Assembly: GCF_008711525.1 (NCBI RefSeq)
Contig: NZ_VXKS01000024.1
Location: forward strand, 1 to 40,799
DNA from: Cysteiniphilum sp. JM-1
GTDB lineage: Bacteria; Pseudomonadota; Gammaproteobacteria; Francisellales; Francisellaceae
Length of the DNA stretch: 40,799 nucleotides
Direction of reading: 5' to 3'
Shown here: positions 1 through 8,892 of the stretch, piece by piece
Layout of the letters: every line of letters starts with the position of its first letter
Position numbering within the stretch: the stretch's first letter is position 1
Translations under genes and position numbers: made by a program
The notes under the pieces: model-generated
Told to the model about the DNA's origin: nothing
The model's database searches: none
The model's input: the letters and a program-made list of their open reading frames with translations, nothing else

Positions 1-83
1 TCTTTTAATCGAGCATTTTCACGCTCAAGCGTGTCGATTCTAGCCAATAGCTCTTGAATCATTTTTTCTAGTTTCATATCCAT
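1..83 (-). CDS. Partial reading frame at window edge, probable transposase N-terminus
   Basis: Reading the minus strand from an ATG at 83 gives 27 codons that stay open to the window edge (begins MDMKLEKMIQELL, then LERENARLK). The peptide is a short amphipathic, coiled-coil-like segment with heptad leucines. Such a start is common in IS66-type and related transposases, but also in other coiled-coil proteins. There is no catalytic domain in view, so the transposase call is an inference from the N-terminal style and from the presence of an IS at the other end of the window. No clear Shine-Dalgarno precedes the ATG. Confidence 0.35.
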   Translation of the reverse strand, partial: MDMKLEKMIQELLARIDTLERENARLK

Positions 84-309
84 CGATCAAATTACGCCAT
101 ATTTATTTGCAAATGAAAATATCAAATCTGGAAAAATTTCCAAAAATTACTGTTTATCAAAATCTAACCTGCTGGGTAGTTACAGGAGAAACAGAGATGT
201 CTACTCGACAAAAATCATCGTGTACAGAGCGTGACTGTTTATTTTTGCGGGAACTTGGTCTAAAGTGACTCTGTGATAAGGATAATAGAATGAGTATTTA
301 GAAATAATC

Positions 310-1176
310 ATGTTAAAGTCAGCAGTTTCAATAAAATGGCTAAGAAGCTTTTATGCATTGGTCTACTATAAGAGTATGACATTAACCGCAAAGCATCTTG
401 GGATGTCGCAATCTTCTATAAGTTATCATATTTCAGAGCTTGAAAGAGAATTAAGTGTTGAATTGCTGCAACGTTACAATTCAGGGGTTGCACTAACTGA
501 AGATGGCAAGATTTTGTTTGAGCAAGTCAATCGTTTTATAAAACTGGATAGCTTAACAAAACATTTTACTAAAGCTGAGCCTAAAGTTTTGACTGCTTGC
601 GTATTACATGACTCATTGGTGGATTTTGTAGTGTGCAATAATAACAGAAAAGATAAGCTAAATATTGAGTTTCACCCAATGTTTGCTGATAAGGATATTT
701 TTGATGGACTCGAGGGCAGTAAATTTGACTTTGTGGTCACGCCTTATATTAGGACAGCTCAAAGGTTTAAACAGGTGAAAATATGCAAGGCAGATTACTA
801 TCTTGTTGCTTCAAAATGTATTGATATTGATACGTTAGCACTCGAGGATATTGCAGAAAACTATCCATACATCAAGTATTATTGTAGGAAACCTTTTCAA
901 AGAGAAATAGCCACATTATTTAAAGAGTCTCTCGAATGTATAGCGACTGTAGCAGATAAGTATCAAGCGCTTATGCTATGTGAGCAAAGTAATGCTTGGA
1001 CAGTTTTTGCTATTCCTGATGGGCTTAAGCATTTTAAACAAAAAATAGCTCAATATACGCATATCAAGAAGCTAGATTTGGTGGCAGTTGATTATTATAT
1101 GGTTTGCCAGTCAGACCTTGAACAAAATGTCTATAATAATATCTATCAGTTAGTGCATGATTGTTATGGTTTATAA
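310..1176 (+). CDS. LysR-family transcriptional regulator
   Basis: 288 aa, within the usual 290-330 aa of the LysR family. Residues about 8-65 form the winged helix-turn-helix: a LRSFYALVYYKSMTLTAKHL stretch followed by GMSQSSISYHISELE is the LysR DNA-binding signature, and the wing ends in LTEDGKILFEQ. The rest (about 90-288) fits the periplasmic-binding-protein-like effector domain, including an FDFVVTPY strand. The ligand and targets are not readable. The gene is followed after 9 bp by a second LysR-like gene in the same direction, so the two are probably co-transcribed. It is preceded by about 225 bp without a recognisable gene. A conventional regulator; only the specificity is unknown. 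Confidence 0.85.
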   Translation: MLKSAVSIKWLRSFYALVYYKSMTLTAKHLGMSQSSISYHISELERELSVELLQRYNSGVALTEDGKILFEQVNRFIKLDSLTKHFTKAEPKVLTACVLHDSLVDFVVCNNNRKDKLNIEFHPMFADKDIFDGLEGSKFDFVVTPYIRTAQRFKQVKICKADYYLVASKCIDIDTLALEDIAENYPYIKYYCRKPFQREIATLFKESLECIATVADKYQALMLCEQSNAWTVFAIPDGLKHFKQKIAQYTHIKKLDLVAVDYYMVCQSDLEQNVYNNIYQLVHDCYGL

Positions 1177-1185
1177 GGTAATAAT

Positions 1186-2091
1186 ATGAATAGCATAGAA
1201 AAAAAATTGCAGATTTTAGAGCAGTTACCTCAAATTGACTCGATGAATATTTATATGGAATTCTGTGCATGTCAGGGTGATAAAAATGAAATCTTAAGAC
1301 GTCTGGATATCGAATGGTCTACCGTGCAATACCATCTTAAGAAGCTTGCAAAATTCCAAGGAGGAGATTTATTTGTATCTCAAGGGAAGTTTTCACTAAC
1401 AAATTTAGGCTTAGATACGTTGCGATTATGTCAGATGTTTGCTCAGACATTTACCATGCTAAGGCGCAAAAAAAATACGGAATTGCACTTTAGGGTTGGG
1501 AGTATTGAAAGTGTTTTAACTAAGCTCATTGATGCCATGGATGTGATAAAAAACCAGCAGTATGTCAGCATGGACTTAAAGTTTGCATCATTGGACAAGC
1601 TGTTGCAGGAATTAGAAAATAACTCTCTTGACTATGTAATTTCCCCTTATTCATCTTACCAGGTTAGAAATCAGTTTAAAGAGGGGCTTTTAGGTTTTTA
1701 TCATTTTGTTTGTTTGTACCACCCTCGATGGGCGGGAGCTAGCTTGCAAAATTTAGCTAAAAAAGCACCGTTTATTGCATTTGATTATGATGGTGCGAAG
1801 CAGATGGTAAAACGATTTTCATTGAGTAATAACCTAAGTTTTAACACTGTTTTAACCTGTAATAACTTTCATATTTTCCTTCGTGGATTGTTCACGCTAG
1901 AAGGTTGGGGCATTATACCAATGCATGATATTCCAGGTGGCGTTTTAGAGGATTATCTTCAGTCGGATAAGTTACGTTTTTTTAAATTGGAAGACATAGA
2001 TGCTCAGCCTTTTTTCCTTTACGCTAGGAAAACAACTTCAGATCAAATTTTTTCTAATGCTCTTAAAATTTTTAAAGACATATTTAGTTAA
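1186..2091 (+). CDS. Divergent LysR-like transcriptional regulator
   Basis: 301 aa. The N-terminal 60 residues align by eye with the HTH of the preceding LysR protein: NIYMEFCACQGDKNEILRRL matches the first helices, and DIEWSTVQYHLKKLAK takes the place of the recognition helix. The wing is LTNLGLDTL. The usual small residues of the turn are poorly kept, so this is a degenerate LysR HTH. The C-terminal part again carries a substrate-binding-like strand, LDYVISPYSSY, matching FDFVVTPY in its neighbour, which suggests an old tandem duplication. It starts 9 bp after the upstream stop, so an operon is likely. Function and ligand are unknown; it could form heteromeric complexes with its neighbour. 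Confidence 0.65.
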   Translation: MNSIEKKLQILEQLPQIDSMNIYMEFCACQGDKNEILRRLDIEWSTVQYHLKKLAKFQGGDLFVSQGKFSLTNLGLDTLRLCQMFAQTFTMLRRKKNTELHFRVGSIESVLTKLIDAMDVIKNQQYVSMDLKFASLDKLLQELENNSLDYVISPYSSYQVRNQFKEGLLGFYHFVCLYHPRWAGASLQNLAKKAPFIAFDYDGAKQMVKRFSLSNNLSFNTVLTCNNFHIFLRGLFTLEGWGIIPMHDIPGGVLEDYLQSDKLRFFKLEDIDAQPFFLYARKTTSDQIFSNALKIFKDIFS

Positions 2092-2279
2092 CTAGTTAAA
2101 AGAAATGCTTGGATTTATTTTAACCAAATTAACTTTAAATAGTTCTGTACCTTTTTGTTTATTCAGGTACAATGTCGCCTTGAATTTATCAACAACATAC
2201 TCGTCGCGTATCGTTTGTAGTCGTTTAAAACGCAGAAGGGGCAGTGATGGGTATCATAACTTTTGGGTTTTAAATCACT

Positions 2280-4034
2280 ATGAGTACCGAGAATAATGAA
2301 TCTCAAGAATTAAGCTTTCATAATTTGGGCTTAAACGACAAGATATTGTCAGCTATTGAAGCAATGGGTTACCAAACACCCACACCGATCCAAGCAAATA
2401 CGATTCCTTTTGTATTGCAAGGTCGTGATGTATTAGGACAAGCGCAAACTGGAACCGGTAAAACCGCAGCATTTGCATTGCCACTTCTAAATAACATGGA
2501 TTTATCTGGCAAAGAACGTATGCCACAAGTATTGGTGTTAACCCCAACACGTGAGCTTGCGATCCAAGTGGCTGAAGCATTTGAATCTTTTTCTAAAAAT
2601 ATTGCCAAGCTTGAAGTTGCTTCTATTTATGGTGGTCAAGAATATGGTCGTCAAATTCAGGCATTACGTCGTGGTGTGCAGGTTGTCGTTGGTACCGCAG
2701 GTCGTGTAATGGATCACATGCGTAAGGGCACATTAAAGCTAGATGCATTAAAAGCATTAGTATTAGATGAAGCGGATGAAATGTTACGTATGGGCTTTAT
2801 TGATGATGTTAAATGGGTATTGTCACACACGCCGGAAGCATGTCAGCGTTTGCTGTTCTCAGCAACCATGCCGCGTGATGTGTTGGATATTGTTAATGAA
2901 TATCTACGTGAACCATGTAAAGTACAGATCAAAACAAAAGCAGCAACCGCTAAGACAATTCATCAACGCTTTTTAGTGGTCAAAGGTTTATCTAAATTAG
3001 ATGCGCTTGATCGCGTATTAGAAGTTGAAGATACCGATGGTGTAATGGTGTTTGTTAAAACCAAAACATCAACCATCGAAGTAGCTGATGGCTTAAAAGC
3101 GCGTGGTCACTTGGCTGCAGCGATTAATGGTGATATGCAACAAAACCAACGTGAATATATAATTGACCAGTTGAAAGCCTCTAAAATTAATATTCTTGTG
3201 GCAACAGATGTTGTGGCACGTGGTTTGGATGTCGAGCGTATTAGTCACGTGATTAACTATGATTTACCACAAGATAATGAAGCATATGTACACCGTATTG
3301 GTCGCACGGGGCGTGCTGGACGTGAGGGTGATGCAATTTCATTGATTTACACCAGAGATTTGCGTCAACTACGTATGCTTGAGCGTGTTATTCGTCATAC
3401 TTTGGAAGAGATGCAGTTACCAAGTGCTAAAGAAATTACTGAAAAGCGTGTTACGCGCTTTAAGCATGAAACAGCTGAGATTATCCGTCATAAGGACTTA
3501 AGTAAGTTTAAAGAGTTAATGCAAGAATTTGCGACTGAATATGGTGCTGAAGCCGATGATATGGTGGCAGCACTTGCCTTTTTAGCGCAAGGCGACAAAA
3601 AGCTTTTTGTTAAAGAAATTCAGGTTCAAGAGTCAAGAAGGTCAGAAAGATCTGATCGTTTTGATCGCTCAGAGCGTGGCGGACGTGGTGATCGTGATGG
3701 TCGTAGAAATGATCGTGATAGCAGATTTTCACAACGTCGTGATGAGCGTGGCGGACGTGGTGATCGTGATAGAGGATCGCGTCGCTCACCAGATATGGAT
3801 ATGACTACTTATCGCATCGAAGTGGGTCGTAGTGATGGTGTTGAGCCGCGCAATATCGTTGGTGCTATCGCCAACGAAGCGGGTATTAATAGCCGTAATA
3901 TTGGACATATCAAATTATTTGATCAATTCAGTACCGTTGATTTACCAAGCGATACCCCGAAGAATGTTATCGAGCATTTAAAGAAAGTGTGGGTAGCTGG
4001 TAAGAAGCTTGAAATCAAAGAAGATAAAAGATAA
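2280..4034 (+). CDS. deaD: DEAD-box ATP-dependent RNA helicase DeaD/CsdA
   Basis: 584 aa. All helicase motifs are visible: Q motif around residues 13-38 (TPTPIQ), motif I AQTGTGKT (55-62), Ia PTRELAIQV (89-97), TAGR (139-142), motif II DEAD (163-166), motif III SAT (194-196), motif V ATDVVARGLDV (308-318) and motif VI HRIGRTGR (338-345). Residues about 452-505 are an Arg/Asp/Gly-rich RGG-like tail. Residues about 507-580 look like the DbpA-type RNA-binding fold (YRIEVGRSDGVEPRNIVGAI). This order is typical of DeaD/CsdA, which unwinds structured RNA in ribosome assembly and cold adaptation. The ATG at 2280 is retained because the Q motif starts soon after it, although the Shine-Dalgarno is weak. 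A -10-like TACAAT at 2168-2173 lies upstream, implying a leader of about 100 nt, as is common for cold-shock helicases. Confidence 0.95.
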   Translation: MSTENNESQELSFHNLGLNDKILSAIEAMGYQTPTPIQANTIPFVLQGRDVLGQAQTGTGKTAAFALPLLNNMDLSGKERMPQVLVLTPTRELAIQVAEAFESFSKNIAKLEVASIYGGQEYGRQIQALRRGVQVVVGTAGRVMDHMRKGTLKLDALKALVLDEADEMLRMGFIDDVKWVLSHTPEACQRLLFSATMPRDVLDIVNEYLREPCKVQIKTKAATAKTIHQRFLVVKGLSKLDALDRVLEVEDTDGVMVFVKTKTSTIEVADGLKARGHLAAAINGDMQQNQREYIIDQLKASKINILVATDVVARGLDVERISHVINYDLPQDNEAYVHRIGRTGRAGREGDAISLIYTRDLRQLRMLERVIRHTLEEMQLPSAKEITEKRVTRFKHETAEIIRHKDLSKFKELMQEFATEYGAEADDMVAALAFLAQGDKKLFVKEIQVQESRRSERSDRFDRSERGGRGDRDGRRNDRDSRFSQRRDERGGRGDRDRGSRRSPDMDMTTYRIEVGRSDGVEPRNIVGAIANEAGINSRNIGHIKLFDQFSTVDLPSDTPKNVIEHLKKVWVAGKKLEIKEDKR

Positions 4035-4047
4035 TTGTTAAGACATA

Positions 4048-4083
4048 GGGCATATGCAATACGTGGGCGTATGCCATACGCCC
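4048..4083. repeat. Dispersed palindromic repeat, GGGCGTAT/ATACGCCC family (copy and a half)
   Basis: An inverted repeat with arms GGGCGTAT (4065-4072) and ATACGCCC (4076-4083) around a 3-nt loop. It is preceded by a decayed half copy beginning GGGCATATGCAATACG at 4048. The same palindrome recurs at 9725, 10266, 26777 and 26816. All copies are intergenic. It lies just after deaD and could also act as a 3' transcript structure. Confidence 0.8.
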
Positions 4084-4390
4084 CCACGGAAGCGTTGGCT
4101 GAGCGTTAGTTGAAGCCAGAGTACGCAAAGTAACTCTTCTTCTAGTTTGTAGAATAATTTCCTCTTTAAAATAATTTCAATATTTTTTCACCTTTTCCGT
4201 TGTGATCTGGATGCAAACCCAGCCAAGCTATGCTATGTTAACGCCACTTAAACGGGGTGCTTCCTGTATATACTTAACATAATTCAGTGAGTTACTATCT
4301 GGAGTATTCCGTTTTGTATTGATTTTTCATTATGTCTATGCCCACCTTCAATTATTTGATGATGGGTGTTGCAGCAGCAAGGAGATTGGA
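4084..4390. other. Intergenic leader of the aromatic catabolic cluster
   Basis: About 300 bp with no supported gene between deaD and hpd. It holds AT-rich stretches (about 4140-4190) and a purine-rich Shine-Dalgarno, AAGGAG at 4379-4384, ahead of hpd. The promoter of the catabolic cluster should lie here, but I could not pick a convincing -35/-10 pair or a TyrR/PhhR-type operator. Confidence 0.5.
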
Positions 4391-5473
4391 ATGAGTAAAA
4401 TGGATATAACGACAAATCCAGCGGGAACACGTGGATTTAGTTTCTTGGAATTTGTCAGCACAACGCCGCAAAAAATGCGTGATTTATTTAGCCTTTTGGG
4501 TTTCACTTTGGTTGGACAGCATAAAACTAAAACCATTGAACTATGGCAACAAAATGATATTTTCTTTTTGTTGAACAATGAATCACAAGGTTTTGCTAAA
4601 GCGTTTAAAGAAACGCATCAATCGGGCGCATGTGGTATGGGCTTTGTGGTTGAAAATGTTGAGCATGCCTTAGCTCACTGCATTAAAAAAGGTGCCAAAT
4701 TGAAAAAACACAATACGGATGATTGGCATGGTCAAAGTATCGAGGTCATCCATGGTATTGCTGACACAAAGCTTTATTTGACGGATTATTCGTCAATTAT
4801 TGACAGTGGGTTGTTTGAGATGATTCCTGATGCGAAAGCTCAGATGCAAGACAATGAGTGTGGCTTATTATATATCGATCATCTGACACATAATGTCTTT
4901 CGCGGCAATATGGATAAATGGGCAAATTACTATATTGATCTATTTAACTTTCGCCAAATTCGTTACTTTGATATCGAGGGTAAACTCACGGGATTGCTGA
5001 GTCGCGCGATGACGAGTCCGTGCTTGAAAATTAAAATTCCAATCAATGAATCTGCCGATGATCATTCGCAAATCGAAGAGTTTTTACGTGAATTTAATGG
5101 TGAAGGGATTCAGCATATTGCTTTGGAAAGTCAGGATATCTTTGCAACGGTCGAAAAGCTCAAAGATTCAGGTGTTGAGTTTATGCATACGCCTGATAGC
5201 TATTACATCAAGACGCATGAACGCCTGCCGTATCATCCCGAGTCCGTTGAGCGCATGCACAAAAATCGTATTTTAATCGATGGCGCACCAACTAAAGATG
5301 GTGGTTATTTATTGCAGATTTTCACCAATACTGTGATTGGTCCGGTATTTTTTGAAATCATTCAACGTAAAGGGGATGATGGGTTTGGTGAGGGTAACTT
5401 CCAAGCCCTGTTTGACTCCATTGAGCTTGATCAAATCGAGCGTGGTGTGTTAAGTACGCAAGAGCATAAATAA
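4391..5473 (+). CDS. hpd: 4-hydroxyphenylpyruvate dioxygenase
   Basis: 360 aa, close to the usual bacterial length of about 357. It converts 4-hydroxyphenylpyruvate to homogentisate with O2 and Fe(II), in the cytosol. The three iron ligands of the family are present: His164 (in IDHLTHNVFRGNM), His242 (GIQHIALES) and Glu322 (GPVFFEIIQRKG). Two vicinal-oxygen-chelate halves span about 12-150 and 160-350. An upstream in-frame ATG at 4319 exists, but the ATG at 4391 has AAGGAG six bases ahead and gives an N-terminus matching the family, so I chose 4391. It is the first gene of a Phe/Tyr degradation cluster continuing with maiA 140 bp downstream. Confidence 0.95.
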   Translation: MSKMDITTNPAGTRGFSFLEFVSTTPQKMRDLFSLLGFTLVGQHKTKTIELWQQNDIFFLLNNESQGFAKAFKETHQSGACGMGFVVENVEHALAHCIKKGAKLKKHNTDDWHGQSIEVIHGIADTKLYLTDYSSIIDSGLFEMIPDAKAQMQDNECGLLYIDHLTHNVFRGNMDKWANYYIDLFNFRQIRYFDIEGKLTGLLSRAMTSPCLKIKIPINESADDHSQIEEFLREFNGEGIQHIALESQDIFATVEKLKDSGVEFMHTPDSYYIKTHERLPYHPESVERMHKNRILIDGAPTKDGGYLLQIFTNTVIGPVFFEIIQRKGDDGFGEGNFQALFDSIELDQIERGVLSTQEHK

Positions 5474-5540
5474 GTAGCCGAATACTTTTTTAGTACTAAT
5501 GGATATTCGGGGCAAGCCAGAATATGACGATTTGTTGTCA

Positions 5541-5561
5541 TTCTCGGACTTGATCCGAGAA
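5541..5561. repeat. Short palindrome of the TTCTCGGA/TCCGAGAA type
   Basis: Arms TTCTCGGA (5541-5548) and TCCGAGAA (5554-5561) around CTTGA, within the hpd-maiA gap. The motif, preceded by GTCA, resembles a widespread palindromic intergenic repeat seen in many proteobacteria. It could also form a hairpin in the polycistronic mRNA. Only one copy is in this window. Confidence 0.6.
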
Positions 5562-5613
5562 TCCAAGAAATGCCGGAGAATATTTGCATAATAACCAAAC
5601 TTAAGGAAATGAG

Positions 5614-6258
5614 ATGATTTTATATGATTATTTTCGTTCATCCGCAAGCTTTCGCGTGCGCATTGCTTTGCAACTTAAAAAAATAAGTTATGAATCAAAA
5701 GAGATTCACTTAATTAATCATGGTGGCGAGCAATTCTCAAGCGCCTATAAAGCGATTAATCCGCAATCACGCGTGCCCGCGCTACAAGATGGTAATGTCA
5801 TTATCACGCAATCTTTGGCGATGATTGATTATTTAGAAGATAAGTATCCTAAGCATTCAATCTACCCAATTGATCCTGTATTAAAGGCTAAGGTTAAAGC
5901 TTTTGCTTTGACGATAGCTTGTGATATTCATCCACTGAACAACTCAGGCACACTTAATTTTTTGAAATCTGAGTTTGCCGCAAATGAGGCACATATTAAT
6001 AAATGGTACGCACATTGGGTGCAATTAGGCTTTTCAGCCTTGGAGCAAACTCTACAGCAAACGGCGGGCATGTATTGTTTTGGTAATGAGATTACCTTGG
6101 CAGATATCTGCCTTATTCCACAAGTGTTTAATGCCAAGCGTTTTAATGTTGATATTAGTGCTTTTCCTGTGGTTCAGAGAATCTATGAGCATGCCATGAA
6201 GCATCCAGCATTTTTCAATGCCTCACCCGAGCAAGTCATGCTAAAGGAGCATGAATAA
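5614..6258 (+). CDS. maiA: Maleylacetoacetate isomerase (zeta-class glutathione transferase)
   Basis: 214 aa, standard length. It isomerises maleylacetoacetate to fumarylacetoacetate using glutathione, in the cytosol. The N-terminal thioredoxin-fold half (about 1-80) carries the zeta signature SSASFRVRIAL (residues 9-19) with the catalytic Ser region, the cis-Pro loop SRVPALQ and the glutathione-binding ITQSLAMIDYLE. The helical C-terminal half includes CDIHPLNN, typical of MaiA. The start has AAGGAA at 5603-5608, five bases upstream. Its last codons overlap the start of hmgA, so the two are translationally coupled. Confidence 0.93.
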   Translation: MILYDYFRSSASFRVRIALQLKKISYESKEIHLINHGGEQFSSAYKAINPQSRVPALQDGNVIITQSLAMIDYLEDKYPKHSIYPIDPVLKAKVKAFALTIACDIHPLNNSGTLNFLKSEFAANEAHINKWYAHWVQLGFSALEQTLQQTAGMYCFGNEITLADICLIPQVFNAKRFNVDISAFPVVQRIYEHAMKHPAFFNASPEQVMLKEHE

Positions 6259-7543
6259 AATGGTGGATTATCAGCTAGGGTTTCATAGTTATTTTGCAAG
6301 TGAAGCGCTTAAAGGTGCATTACCTAAAGATCGTAACTCACCACAAGTAGCGCCCTTTGGCTTATACGCTGAGCAAGTCAATAACAGTGCGTTTACTGCG
6401 CCACGCGCGCAAAATTTTAAAGCATGGCAATATCGTATTCGCCCATCGGTGTTGCATAGCCCAAAATTTTCATTGATTAAAGAGAGTTTATTGCGTAATC
6501 ACTACCATCAAGATGATGTGTTGACGCCTCCTGAGCAGATGCGTTGGAGTGCTTTAGCTACGCCACATGAGAAAACAGATCTCATACAAGGGCTTGTGAC
6601 CATGATGTATAATGAGGCAGCAGCAGTGCACCTGTATGCGATTAATCAATCGATGAAGAATCGTTATTTTTACAGTGCGGATGGTGATTGGCTGTATGTA
6701 TTGCAACAAGGGCGCTTGCGCTTCAAAACAGAATATGGCGTGATTGAGGCAAGACCACATGAGGTGGTCGTTATTCCACGCGGTGTACGTTATGCTGTTG
6801 AACTACTTGATGAGCACGCACGTGGTTATATTTGTGAATCTAATTCAAGTACGTTTTATTTACCAGAGCGAGGACCTATAGGTGCGAATGGTTTAGCAGA
6901 AGAGCGTCATTTCTTAACCCCTGTTGCCTCATTTGAGGATAAGACACAAAGCGCCTTATTATATTGCCAATATCAAGGGCGATTGTGGCAAGGTCAGATT
7001 AACTACTCCCCTTTAGATGTCGTTGCATGGCATGGCAATTTATATCCGTATAAATACGACCTTGATTTATTTTGCCCTGTGAATACCGTGCTTAAAGATC
7101 ATGCCGATCCAAGTATCTTTACAGTACTTACCGCGCCATCATTAAATACCGGCACGGCAAATGTTGATTTTGTCATTTTTCCACCGCGCTGGGTGGTTGG
7201 CGAGGATACCTTTAGACCACCTTATTATCATCGCAATATCATGAGCGAATGCATGGGATTATTAACGGGTGTTTATGATTCTAAAGGTGAAGGGTTTCAG
7301 CCAGGAGGTATCAGTGTACATAATCCGATGTCAGCGCATGGTCCTGATTATGATACATTTACTCATGCATCAGAGATGACACTTAATCCTGTACGTTATC
7401 AAAACACCATGGCATTTATGTTTGAATCACGCCTGCCATGGCAATTAACCGAATTTGCATTAATGAGTGAGCTGCGTCAGCCGAATTATCTGAATTGCTG
7501 GTCATCATTAAAAGCAAATTTTACAAAAGAGGTCACTGAATAA
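6251..7543 (+). CDS. hmgA: Homogentisate 1,2-dioxygenase
   Basis: 430 aa. It opens the ring of homogentisate to maleylacetoacetate with Fe(II) and O2. The iron ligands known from the human enzyme (His335, Glu341, His371) correspond in sequence and exact spacing to His327 and Glu333 (PPYYHRNIMSECMG) and His363 (SAHGPD). The start chosen is the ATG at 6251, overlapping the maiA stop by 8 bp; another in-frame ATG at 6260 is possible. The stop overlaps the next start as TAATG. A clear member of the hpd-maiA-hmgA-fahA-phhA unit. Confidence 0.95.
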   Translation: MNKMVDYQLGFHSYFASEALKGALPKDRNSPQVAPFGLYAEQVNNSAFTAPRAQNFKAWQYRIRPSVLHSPKFSLIKESLLRNHYHQDDVLTPPEQMRWSALATPHEKTDLIQGLVTMMYNEAAAVHLYAINQSMKNRYFYSADGDWLYVLQQGRLRFKTEYGVIEARPHEVVVIPRGVRYAVELLDEHARGYICESNSSTFYLPERGPIGANGLAEERHFLTPVASFEDKTQSALLYCQYQGRLWQGQINYSPLDVVAWHGNLYPYKYDLDLFCPVNTVLKDHADPSIFTVLTAPSLNTGTANVDFVIFPPRWVVGEDTFRPPYYHRNIMSECMGLLTGVYDSKGEGFQPGGISVHNPMSAHGPDYDTFTHASEMTLNPVRYQNTMAFMFESRLPWQLTEFALMSELRQPNYLNCWSSLKANFTKEVTE

Positions 7544-8892
7544 TGTTAACAATCAAAGCAAATAACCCTAACTTAAAATCATTTATTGCAGTTGATAAAG
7601 ACTGTCATTTTCCCATTCAAAATTTGCCTTTTGGCATTTTTAGCAAAACGGGCGAAGATAAAAGTAAAAAGCGTATTGGTGTTGCAATTGGACAATATAT
7701 TTTAGATGTAAAGGCAGCTTATAACGAGGGCTTGTTACATGAGTTTACTGTGGACTTAGCACAAATGAGCGCTTTAAATGATCTGTTTCAACATGGGCGC
7801 GAAAAGGTGCGTGAATTAAGACAGATCATCAGTGATTTACTCAATAGCGAGACAGCAACCTTACGTGATAACAAGTCATTAAAAGATAAAGTGTTAATAA
7901 AGCAAAGTGATTGCACACTTTATTTGCCGATTGAGGTTAAAGGCTTTACGGATTTTTATTCCTCACGCGAGCACGCTGAGAATGTCGGTAAGATGTTTCG
8001 TGATAAAGATAATCCATTACTGCCCAACTGGTTACACTTACCGGTTGCCTATGATGGACGAGCAGGAAGCGTTGTTGTTAGTGGCACAGAAGTCGTGCGC
8101 CCAAAAGGTCAAATTAAACCAAATCCTGATGAAGCACCGATCTTTAGTCCATCTAAAGCCTTAGATGTTGAGGTGGAAATGGGTGCGATTATTGGCATGC
8201 CTTCGCAACATGGCCAACCGGTTACTATTGATCGAGCGCCTGAACATGTAATCGGTATGGTATTGGTCAATGACTGGAGTGCGCGTGATATTCAAAAATG
8301 GGAATATCAGCCATTAGGACCTTTTTTATCGAAAAATTTTGCTACCTCTATTTCAGCTTGGGTTGTGACCTTGGATGCGCTAGAGCCATTTCGTGTACCA
8401 TCACCAAAACAGGAGACTGAAGTCTTAAATTATCTTAAACGTAAAGAACATTGGGCAGTGGATGTTGAGCTGCAATTATCGATTAAACCCGCTAAAGAGC
8501 CAAATTATGAAGTCATCTCAACCACCAATTATAAATACATGTATTGGGATATGATGCAGCAGCTAGCACATCACAGTGTCAATGGTTGCCCGATGATGAC
8601 GGGAGACATCTTGGCATCAGGAACCATAAGTGGCAAAACAAAAGATAGCTTGGGCTGTTTCTTAGAAATTACCGAAGGTGGTAAGCACCCAGTTGTCTTG
8701 AAAAATGGCGATAAGCGCGTGTTTTTACAAGATGGTGACGTTGCACGTATAGCAGGATTTTGCCAAGGACAAGGGTATAAAGTCGGTTTTGGCGAGCTGA
8801 CTGGCGAAATTGTGCCATTTTCAGCTACACTTACAAACAACAACGCTCAAAGGGAGAATGAGCATGAAAACAAACAGCAAGTATGTTTCTAA
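7543..8892 (+). CDS. fahA: Fumarylacetoacetase
   Basis: 449 aa, somewhat longer than the roughly 420 aa of the animal enzyme. It hydrolyses fumarylacetoacetate to fumarate and acetoacetate, the last step of tyrosine breakdown. The active-site residues of mouse FAH map with a constant offset of 11: Asp137 (DFYSS), His144 (SSREHA), Glu210 and Glu212 (LDVEVEMGA) and Asp244 (NDWSARDIQ). The core DFYSSREHAENVGKMFRDK is nearly identical to the animal enzyme. The start overlaps the hmgA stop (TAATG). The last 29 bp overlap phhA, and the C-terminal tail (about 430-449, Asn/Gln-rich) looks like a by-product of that overlap. Confidence 0.94.
   Translation: MLTIKANNPNLKSFIAVDKDCHFPIQNLPFGIFSKTGEDKSKKRIGVAIGQYILDVKAAYNEGLLHEFTVDLAQMSALNDLFQHGREKVRELRQIISDLLNSETATLRDNKSLKDKVLIKQSDCTLYLPIEVKGFTDFYSSREHAENVGKMFRDKDNPLLPNWLHLPVAYDGRAGSVVVSGTEVVRPKGQIKPNPDEAPIFSPSKALDVEVEMGAIIGMPSQHGQPVTIDRAPEHVIGMVLVNDWSARDIQKWEYQPLGPFLSKNFATSISAWVVTLDALEPFRVPSPKQETEVLNYLKRKEHWAVDVELQLSIKPAKEPNYEVISTTNYKYMYWDMMQQLAHHSVNGCPMMTGDILASGTISGKTKDSLGCFLEITEGGKHPVVLKNGDKRVFLQDGDVARIAGFCQGQGYKVGFGELTGEIVPFSATLTNNNAQRENEHENKQQVCF

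Noticed and set aside
197-268. 23-codon frame with AGGAGA seven bases ahead (MSTRQKSSCTERDC...)
   Set aside because: Possible leader peptide, but too short, with no family and no attenuator-like structure seen; not enough to call a gene.
2105-2296. 63-codon plus-strand frame before deaD
   Set aside because: No recognisable family or ribosome site; it covers the deaD leader and overlaps its start.
4203-4264. TPP-riboswitch-like fragments (TGATCTGGAT and ACGGGGTGC) before hpd
   Set aside because: The two pieces are in the wrong order, the CTGAGA core is missing, and the downstream genes are unrelated to thiamine.
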